Shown in pieces: positions 1-4,781 of a stretch of DNA of 8,029 bases. Each line of letters starts with the position of its first letter. The stretch's first letter is position 1. Origin of the DNA: DAOPKN01 sp035391225 (GTDB taxonomy: Bacteria > Thermotogota > Thermotogae > MWEM01); contig DAOPKN010000086.1 in NCBI GenBank assembly GCA_035391225.1, positions 1 through 8,029 on the forward strand. The letters run 5' to 3'. A program made the position numbers and the translations under genes. The notes under the pieces were generated by a model. The model was not told where the DNA came from, did not search any database, and worked only from the letters and a program-made list of their open reading frames with translations.

Positions 1-136
1 GGTGCGGCGGTCCCAAAGGGCAAGACAGGGTTCCTCGCGCGTTTGTTGGGTTCCCCTGGGACCGCCGCAGCCCACTGCGGCTCTTTTGACCTGCGTTCGA
101 AGTGAGCCGCACTGGGGTGCGGCGGTCCCAGCGGAG
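1..136. repeat. Non-coding end region with long imperfect hairpin and a third arm copy
   Basis: This stretch lies beyond the 3' end of the minus-strand lipoprotein gene. Positions 56-83 pair with 104-131: 14 base pairs (56-69 with 118-131), a mismatch, 4 pairs, a mismatch, then 8 pairs, so 26 of 28 positions pair around a loop of about 20 bases. The outer arm contains TGCGGCGGTCCCA (118-130). A direct copy of the same 13-mer, extended to 15 bases (GGTGCGGCGGTCCCA), sits at 1-15 and repeats 116-130, so the arm at 57-69 could instead pair with 3-15. On the minus strand the hairpin begins 5 bases after the lipoprotein stop codon, but no T-run follows it on either strand. It may be a factor-dependent terminator, an mRNA 3' stabiliser or part of a dispersed palindromic repeat. 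No convincing gene is seen in 1-136. Confidence 0.7.
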
Positions 137-1900
137 TTACTGGGTCTTGGCTATGCGGAACCCAACGCCGTTGCTAATGAATTTCGGGTCGATTGGGTTC
201 CGATCCTTCACCTGGCAGAGGTTCGCGCCAAGGGCCCAGCAGCCACCCCGAATCACTCGTTGCGAACCTGTTTCCGGACCGATGGGGTTTACTTGCGTAT
301 CAGCGGAATACTCCGCGTACCAGTCGTGGCACCATTCAAACACGTTGCCGCTCATGTCGTACAATCCCAGTTCGTTCGGGGATTTTTGGCGCACCGTGTG
401 GGTTTGCATTCCCGCTCCCTGATCGCTGTTGCCTTCGTACCAGCCTACATAGCCCAACCGGTCACTCCCGGCGTACAGGTAGTCGTGGGCTTCCACACCA
501 TCGGTTATGTCTGCGGCACCCCCCCGTGCAAAGTATTCCCATTCCGCTTCGGTGGGTAGCCTCCATCCCTTCACTTCCGTGATGTCTGTGGTCGGTGCTC
601 CGTAGGGATCCACGAGCTGCCAGTCGAATTCGTCGTATGCCCGGGGAAGCCCGGAGACCTCACTCAACCAGTTGCAGTATCGCACCGCCTGTTTCCAGCT
701 CACGTTTATCACCGGGCGGCTTCCACGCCCAAAACCGCTGTCTCCTGGTTTGGATGCCCCCACCGAGTCGCAGTAGGCATCATACTGCTCAAAAGTCACC
801 TCGGTATTCCCCATTTCGAATTCGTAGGTGAACACTACCCCTTGCGAATCTCCCATGAGGAAGGTATAGACCGTGAGAAAAGTGGCTTCCGGGGTCGTTG
901 CTTGCTGCCCGTCCGATTGGTTTGCAACCACTTTCCACTTGTACTCGGTGTAGGGATCCAGGTCTTGCTTTTCGAAACTCTTTTCTCCCAGAACCACGGG
1001 CGAAGCGTAGTTATTTCCAGCCTTCGCGAAGTACAGCTCGTAGTTTTCGATGAACGCAGCGCGGGGAGAGTTGTTGTTCTGCGTTCCGGGAGTTGCTTCC
1101 CAGCTCAACGTGGGATTGCGTGAAACCATGGTTGCCCCGTATCCCGGACTTTGCAACGAAACCTGGGGAATGTTGTAGGATTCCTCCACGGTCGTGAACA
1201 CCCACTGCTCACTTGCCACGCTCGCCCCGTCGGATTGCAACCCCACCACCTTCCACTTGTACAGTGTGCCATATTCCAGGCCGGTTGCTTGCAGTTCTTT
1301 CGCCGTGACCCGTTCCGGGGAATCGTAGTCTTCCGTGGCCTTTGCCAGGTACACGTCGAACGCCGTGAAACTCGCAGCGCGAGTGGGGTCCGTTTGCCTT
1401 TCCAAGGGGGTATCCCAGGTCAAGGTAAGGGAAGTCGCCACCCCTGTGGAAAAGTTTTCCGGCCAGGTCAGCACGATGGGGGGAATTTCGTTCATTCCCA
1501 GGGTGATGAAGGTATGTTCGACGCTCGTGGCAACTTGCCCGTCGGATTGCATGGCGGCCACTTGCCACTTGTAGGCAGTGCCGTTCGCCAACCCGGTGAT
1601 CTCCAGTTTCTCGCCGGTGACCTGCTCCGGTTTGCCGTAGGGTTGGTCTGCCCCCGAGAAGTACAGCAAGTAGCCCACGATCGACAAGCCTCCTTCCCTG
1701 GCTGCGCTGCGAACTTGCCCGGGTTGTCCCTCCCATTCCAGCACCACGTCAAATCCCAGTACCAGGGCTTCGTCTTCCGGAAAAAGCAAATCCACCCGCG
1801 GAGGGGGGTTGTTTGCCTCCGCTACCACGCACGCTGTGAAAAGAAGGATTCCAATCAGACCAACACCCATTAGGGCAATCCAACTCGAGGTTTTTCCCAT
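137..1900 (-). CDS. Lipoprotein with three fibronectin-III-like repeats and an FGE-sulfatase (SUMF1-like) domain
   Basis: The protein has 587 residues. Residues 1-24 form a lipoprotein signal: a Lys near the start, a hydrophobic core and the lipobox LLFTAC with Cys24 as the acylated residue. The residue after it is Val, not Asp, which in a diderm fits outer-membrane sorting. Three related repeats follow at about 33-134, 139-237 and 243-344, each ending in a Y-K-W-x-V-x-x-x-Q-S-D-G signature (110-121, 214-225, 320-331), typical of fibronectin-III-like modules. Residues 346-586 are an FGE-sulfatase domain, with FLMG at 347, WRLPTEAEWEYFARGG (446-461), LYDMSGNVFEWCHDWY (513-528), RVIRGGCW (548-555) and the terminal GFRIA. 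True formylglycine-generating enzymes have two cysteines five residues apart after the RGG motif. Here the first position is Leu557 and only Cys562 remains, so a surface binding or structural role is more likely than enzyme activity. The start at 1900 is chosen because the lipobox follows it and AGGAG lies 9 bases upstream; the frame stays open to 2176 but that part crosses the promoter. It is transcribed divergently from the symporter operon. Confidence 0.9.
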   Translation of the reverse strand: MGKTSSWIALMGVGLIGILLFTACVVAEANNPPPRVDLLFPEDEALVLGFDVVLEWEGQPGQVRSAAREGGLSIVGYLLYFSGADQPYGKPEQVTGEKLEITGLANGTAYKWQVAAMQSDGQVATSVEHTFITLGMNEIPPIVLTWPENFSTGVATSLTLTWDTPLERQTDPTRAASFTAFDVYLAKATEDYDSPERVTAKELQATGLEYGTLYKWKVVGLQSDGASVASEQWVFTTVEESYNIPQVSLQSPGYGATMVSRNPTLSWEATPGTQNNNSPRAAFIENYELYFAKAGNNYASPVVLGEKSFEKQDLDPYTEYKWKVVANQSDGQQATTPEATFLTVYTFLMGDSQGVVFTYEFEMGNTEVTFEQYDAYCDSVGASKPGDSGFGRGSRPVINVSWKQAVRYCNWLSEVSGLPRAYDEFDWQLVDPYGAPTTDITEVKGWRLPTEAEWEYFARGGAADITDGVEAHDYLYAGSDRLGYVGWYEGNSDQGAGMQTHTVRQKSPNELGLYDMSGNVFEWCHDWYAEYSADTQVNPIGPETGSQRVIRGGCWALGANLCQVKDRNPIDPKFISNGVGFRIAKTQ

Positions 1901-1909
1901 TTTCCACTT

Positions 1910-1914
1910 CTCCT
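1910..1914 (-). promoter_or_regulatory. Ribosome binding site of the lipoprotein gene
   Basis: AGGAG (within AAAGGAGA) on the minus strand lies 9 bases before the ATG at 1900. It decides the start in favour of the lipoprotein signal peptide over the upstream in-frame extension. Confidence 0.8.
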
Positions 1915-1951
1915 TTCTCTTTGCCCTGGTTCTTGGGCATGGAGTTGGAAA

Positions 1952-1980
1952 ATTATAGCACGTGTGGCTTGCTCTGTGAA
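1952..1980 (-). promoter_or_regulatory. Sigma70-type promoter of the lipoprotein gene
   Basis: Read on the minus strand, the -35 box TTCACA (1980-1975, five of six consensus bases) is followed by a 17-base spacer and a perfect -10 box TATAAT (1957-1952). The predicted start of transcription is near 1945, giving a 5' untranslated region of about 45 bases before the ATG at 1900. Box quality and spacing are close to ideal. No transcript data support it here. Confidence 0.75.
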
Positions 1981-1993
1981 CGTTCGGGTAGTG

Positions 1994-2052
1994 CAATGCA
2001 ATAAAGAACAAACCAAAAGGAAACGAAGGCTTTGAAATTTCGCATTGCATTG
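1994..2052. promoter_or_regulatory. Possible operator: 9-base inverted repeat between the divergent promoters
   Basis: CAATGCAAT at 1994-2002 is the exact reverse complement of ATTGCATTG at 2044-2052. Each half is itself a short tandem (GCAAT GCAAT, and ATTGC ATTG on the other side). The centres are 50 bases apart, about five helical turns, so the two halves face the same side of the DNA. The left half lies about 14 bases upstream of the lipoprotein -35 box; the right half lies inside the spacer of the plus-strand promoter. This arrangement suits a regulator that binds both halves, possibly looping the DNA, and coordinates both genes. The regulator is unknown, and no regulator gene is present in the window. 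Confidence 0.5.
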
Positions 2053-2061
2053 TGGTACAAT
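2032..2061 (+). promoter_or_regulatory. Sigma70-type promoter of the symporter operon
   Basis: The -35 box TTGAAA (2032-2037, five of six consensus bases) and -10 box TACAAT (2056-2061, five of six) are separated by an 18-base spacer. The predicted transcription start is near 2068, about 200 bases before the first start codon, leaving an unusually long leader. The spacer contains the right half of the inverted repeat at 2044-2052, so a bound protein would be expected to block or alter polymerase contact. Confidence 0.65.
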
Positions 2062-2134
2062 AGGGATGATTTCCATTTGCTGTCTCTTTATTCCGCTTCA
2101 CACGGAATGGCGCTACCGGTTTTTTTCCCGTAAA

Positions 2135-2167
2135 CTGGCACCCAAAGGGGGACAGCTTTTTTTCTTT
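2135..2167 (+). terminator. Terminator-like hairpin with T-run in the leader (possible attenuator)
   Basis: CTG at 2135-2137 pairs with CAG at 2153-2155, C2139 with G2151, and CCC at 2141-2143 with GGG at 2147-2149 around an AAA loop; two positions are mismatched. Seven T bases (2157-2163) follow after one C, then C and three more T. This is the layout of an intrinsic terminator, but it sits inside the leader of the operon, upstream of all its genes, so it would act as an attenuator if used. The stem is short and interrupted, so its strength is uncertain. Confidence 0.4.
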
Positions 2168-2255
2168 CCCGGGCAACCCGGAAAACCGTCACCACCATCT
2201 TTTCAAACCTTTTCGTAATCTTTTATGCATTTTTTGAAACTTCAAATCCATGAAG

Positions 2256-2261
2256 AAAGGA
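2256..2261 (+). promoter_or_regulatory. Ribosome binding site deciding the start of the symporter small subunit
   Basis: AAAGGA lies 9 bases before the ATG at 2271. The other in-frame ATG at 2250 has no comparable sequence in front of it, so 2271 is preferred. Confidence 0.75.
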
Positions 2262-2270
2262 CGGAAAAGA

Positions 2271-2555
2271 ATGGCGAAAAAAAAGAGGTCTTACTGGTCC
2301 ACGACTCTTCGGCTTTTGGGTATCATCCTGGCCATTTGGGCAGGAGTGTCCCTGGGATTGAGTATTATCCTGGCCCCCTTGCTCAACCACATCATGATGG
2401 GTGGGTATCCCTTGGGATTTTGGTTTGCGCAGCAAGGTTCCATCTACCTCTTCATCATCCTGATTTTTGTCTACGCAAAGCTCATGGGAAGGATTGATCG
2501 AAAATTCGACGTCCACGAAGAATCCGAGAAAAAACCAAGCAGGAATAGGAGATAG
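2271..2555 (+). CDS. DUF4212 small subunit of a sodium:solute symporter
   Basis: The product has 94 residues and is an inner-membrane protein of the DUF4212 family (TIGR03647, small subunit of a two-part sodium:solute symporter). It has two membrane segments, about 14-35 and 56-72, with a Lys/Arg-rich start and a charged tail. The family signature GGYPLGFWFAQQGSI is clear at 44-58, followed by a second hydrophobic span and the conserved R-x-D-x-K-F-D tail near 74-80. Members of this family are almost always encoded just before the large subunit, and here only three bases separate the two genes. The small subunit is thought to form a complex with the carrier, but its exact role is not established. 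Length is typical. The start at 2271 is supported by the AAAGGA sequence; the alternative at 2250 would add seven residues. Confidence 0.92.
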   Translation: MAKKKRSYWSTTLRLLGIILAIWAGVSLGLSIILAPLLNHIMMGGYPLGFWFAQQGSIYLFIILIFVYAKLMGRIDRKFDVHEESEKKPSRNRR

Positions 2556-2558
2556 CGT

Positions 2559-4364
2559 ATGAGCCTTCAGGTAGCAACGTACATAGCCGTTGGACTGAGT
2601 TTCTTGTTGTACTTGGGCATCGCCGTCTGGTCGCGTGCGAAATCCACCAGCGATTTCTACGTGGCGGGAGCGAGCGTTGGACCCGTTGTCAATGGAATGG
2701 CAACGGCAGCGGACTGGATGTCGGCCGCTTCTTTTATCTCCATGGCCGGTATGATTTCCAACATGGGGTATGGAGGTTCGGTTTTCTTGATGGGCTGGAC
2801 GGGGGGTTTCGTGCTCCTGGCGATGCTGCTCGCCCCGTACCTGCGCAAGTTCGGGAAGTTCACGGTTTCGCAGTTCATCCGGGACCGTTTCTACTCCAAG
2901 ACCGCCGCTGCCGTGGCGGTGCTGTGCCTTTTGGTGGCATCCATCACCTACATCATCGGGCAGATGACCGGTGTCGGGGTGGCTTTCTCCCGTTTCTTGG
3001 GGGTTTCCAACGATGTGGGGATTTACATCGGGATGGCCATCGTGTTCGCGTACGCGGTATTTGGCGGGATGAAGGGAATCACTTACACGCAAGTGGCGCA
3101 GTACTGCGTGATGACGTTCGCCTACGTCATCCCCGCGATCTTCATAGCCTTCTACCTCACGGGCAATCCTATCCCGCAGCTGGGTTTGGGTGCGAACTTG
3201 CGCGGAGAGAACATTGCGCTGTTAACCCGCCTGGACCAGGTGGTGACCGATCTTGGTTTCAAGGAGTACACCACCGCGCTGCCCGGGAGCATGCTCAACA
3301 TGGTGCTGTTTACGCTAACCCTCATGATCGGTACGGCGGGGTTGCCCCATGTGATCATGCGTTTCTTCACGGTGCCCAACGTGGCGGCTGCCCGGCGTTC
3401 GGCTGGTTGGACGCTGGTGTTCATCGCGGTTCTCTACACCACCGCTCCCGCAGTCGGCGCCATGGCAAAGTACAACCTCCACAAAACCGTGACCCCCGGT
3501 ATCGAGCAGAACATCGGGGTGTTCGAACCGGAAGCGAGCCTGGTGGGCGAAGAGCGGCCTGACTGGATGAAGCGTTGGGAAAAAACTGGGTTGCTGCACT
3601 GGGAAGATAAAAACAACGATGGACGGATCCAATACTACAACGATGCTTCCTCGGACGAGGAGTTCTTGGCAAACGCCCAGGCTGCCGGTTGGCAGGGGAA
3701 CGAGTTGTCCGTGAATGCCGACATCATCGTGCTGGCCAACCCCGAAATCGCGTTGCTTCCGTTCTGGGTGATTGCCTTGGTTGCTGCGGGAGGGATCGCT
3801 GCTGCCCTGTCAACCGCGGCGGGTTTGCTGATGGCTATTTCGTCGGCCATTTCCCATGACTTGATCAAGGGGATTTTCGCGCCGAAGATTTCGGAAAAGA
3901 GCGAGCTGTTAACGGGGAAGATTTCCATGGCGGTTTCGATCATCGTTGCGGGTTGGCTGGGATTGAATCCCCCAGGTTTCGCCGCGGGAACGGTTGCCCT
4001 GGCATTTGGAATCGCGGCCAGTTCGCTGTTCCCCGCCCTGATGATGGGGGTTTTCTTCGTGAAGATGAACAAGGAAGGGGTTATCGCCGGCATGCTGGCA
4101 GGGCTTTCGGTGACTCTGTTCTACGTCTTTGCGCACAAGGGGCTCTTCTTCATCCAGGGCACACAGTACACGCATTTAATCGGGGGCCCGAACAGCTTCT
4201 TCGGTATCACCCCGGAAGCCATCGGAGCCGTTGGTGCCATGGTGAACTTCGCCGTGGCCTTTATCGTGAAGCGGTTTACCAAGAATCCCCCGGAGCATAT
4301 CCAAGCTCTTGTGGAAAGCGTGCGCTCGCCAAGAGGGGCAAAAGCCGTAAAGGGAGCACACTGA
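2559..4364 (+). CDS. Sodium:solute symporter large subunit (SSS/SLC5 family, acetate-permease-like)
   Basis: The product has 601 residues and is a multi-spanning secondary carrier of the sodium:solute symporter family, VC_2705 branch (TIGR03648), the partner of the DUF4212 protein encoded upstream. Visible family signatures are SDFYVAGASVG (31-41), AADWMSAASFISMAGMI (50-66), GGMKGITYTQ near 169-178 and a GTAGLPHVIMRFFTVPN block near 258-274. A soluble stretch at about 305-390 between membrane spans includes WEKTGLLHWEDKNNDGRI, with an EF-hand-like D-K-N-N-D-G-R-I run at 350-357; I recall similar inserts in this branch. The likely substrate is a small carboxylate such as acetate, cotransported with sodium, but this branch is not well characterised and the substrate is inferred. 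AGGAG at 2547-2551 gives a strong ribosome site, and the gene is presumably coupled to the small subunit. The length is normal for the branch. Confidence 0.93.
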   Translation: MSLQVATYIAVGLSFLLYLGIAVWSRAKSTSDFYVAGASVGPVVNGMATAADWMSAASFISMAGMISNMGYGGSVFLMGWTGGFVLLAMLLAPYLRKFGKFTVSQFIRDRFYSKTAAAVAVLCLLVASITYIIGQMTGVGVAFSRFLGVSNDVGIYIGMAIVFAYAVFGGMKGITYTQVAQYCVMTFAYVIPAIFIAFYLTGNPIPQLGLGANLRGENIALLTRLDQVVTDLGFKEYTTALPGSMLNMVLFTLTLMIGTAGLPHVIMRFFTVPNVAAARRSAGWTLVFIAVLYTTAPAVGAMAKYNLHKTVTPGIEQNIGVFEPEASLVGEERPDWMKRWEKTGLLHWEDKNNDGRIQYYNDASSDEEFLANAQAAGWQGNELSVNADIIVLANPEIALLPFWVIALVAAGGIAAALSTAAGLLMAISSAISHDLIKGIFAPKISEKSELLTGKISMAVSIIVAGWLGLNPPGFAAGTVALAFGIAASSLFPALMMGVFFVKMNKEGVIAGMLAGLSVTLFYVFAHKGLFFIQGTQYTHLIGGPNSFFGITPEAIGAVGAMVNFAVAFIVKRFTKNPPEHIQALVESVRSPRGAKAVKGAH

Positions 4365-4403
4365 ACCAAGCATGTTTTTCCGAGTAGAATGGAGTCGTAG
4401 GTG

Positions 4404-4772
4404 ATGAACCTGGACACGTTGCAAGTGGTTTTTGTCTTTAATTGGATTCTATTCATCGGGCTTATCCCGTTATCGGTGTACTGGATTCGTCGGGGGTGGA
4501 AGATCTGGCGCAAGAAGGAGTATTCCCTGGTGGCTTTGTGGAAGGGGCGTCCTCCGGAAAACGCCAAGAAGTTTGCCCCCTACGCGATCCTCTCCAACCT
4601 GGGCGCCGGCATCATTTTTCTGGTCGTTTTCTTGCTGGTGCTGCTGGTTGGATTGCACTACGATACCTGGACGGGCATCGTGGGTATCACCTTCTGGATG
4701 AAAATCTTGACGGATTTCAATGTCAGCATGTATGCCCACAAAATCGGAGTGTTTTCGTTCAAGCGGAAATAG
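4404..4772 (+). CDS. Unrecognised small membrane protein between symporter and sensor genes
   Basis: The product has 122 residues and I do not recognise the family. Two clear membrane spans are predicted at about 6-28 and 61-85, with a third amphipathic or membrane-associated stretch near 88-103. The loop between the first two is strongly positive (RRGWKIWRKKEYS at 29-41) and would be expected to face the cytoplasm, and the tail is also basic (FSFKRK). No catalytic motif is seen. It starts 39 bases after the symporter stop and ends directly against the sensor gene, so it belongs to the same operon. An ATG at 4404 with GGAG nine bases upstream is preferred to the GTG at 4401. Its place suggests an accessory part of the carrier or a link between carrier and sensor; that is inference from position. 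Confidence 0.85.
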   Translation: MNLDTLQVVFVFNWILFIGLIPLSVYWIRRGWKIWRKKEYSLVALWKGRPPENAKKFAPYAILSNLGAGIIFLVVFLLVLLVGLHYDTWTGIVGITFWMKILTDFNVSMYAHKIGVFSFKRK

Positions 4773-4781
4773 GTGAGGTGC

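Larger units (their letters stand above)
2068..2270 (+). promoter_or_regulatory. Long structured leader of the symporter operon
   Basis: Between the predicted transcription start and the first gene lie about 200 untranslated bases with several possible stems: 2090-2095 with 2103-2108 (ATTCCG/CGGAAT, 7-base loop), the hairpin at 2135-2155, and 2169-2173 with 2177-2181 (CCGGG/CCCGG, 3-base loop). A long-range helix, CGGTTTT (2117-2123) with AAAACCG (2182-2188), could enclose the last two and make a three-way junction. The parts after 2188 are pyrimidine-rich with no obvious stem. It does not match any riboswitch class that I recognise. A regulatory RNA is possible; the pairing is inferred by eye. 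Confidence 0.4.

Noticed and set aside
56..131. Intrinsic terminator for the lipoprotein gene.
   Set aside because: The stem is long and placed just after the stop codon, but no T-run follows on either strand, so it is listed as a repeat structure instead.
2..559. 185-codon plus-strand frame over the end of the lipoprotein gene.
   Set aside because: It runs through the hairpin region and antisense to the FGE domain with no family-like sequence.
1151..1873. 240-codon plus-strand frame opposite the fibronectin-like repeats.
   Set aside because: It is the antisense shadow of the repeats and shows no domain signature.
1901..2176. In-frame extension of the lipoprotein gene upstream to 2176.
   Set aside because: It crosses a near-perfect promoter and would bury the lipoprotein signal 92 residues inside the protein; AGGAG before the ATG at 1900 gives a better start.
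2223..3092. 289-codon minus-strand frame across the start of the symporter operon.
   Set aside because: It overlaps both symporter genes antisense and is low in hydrophobic or motif content; the sense genes are certain.
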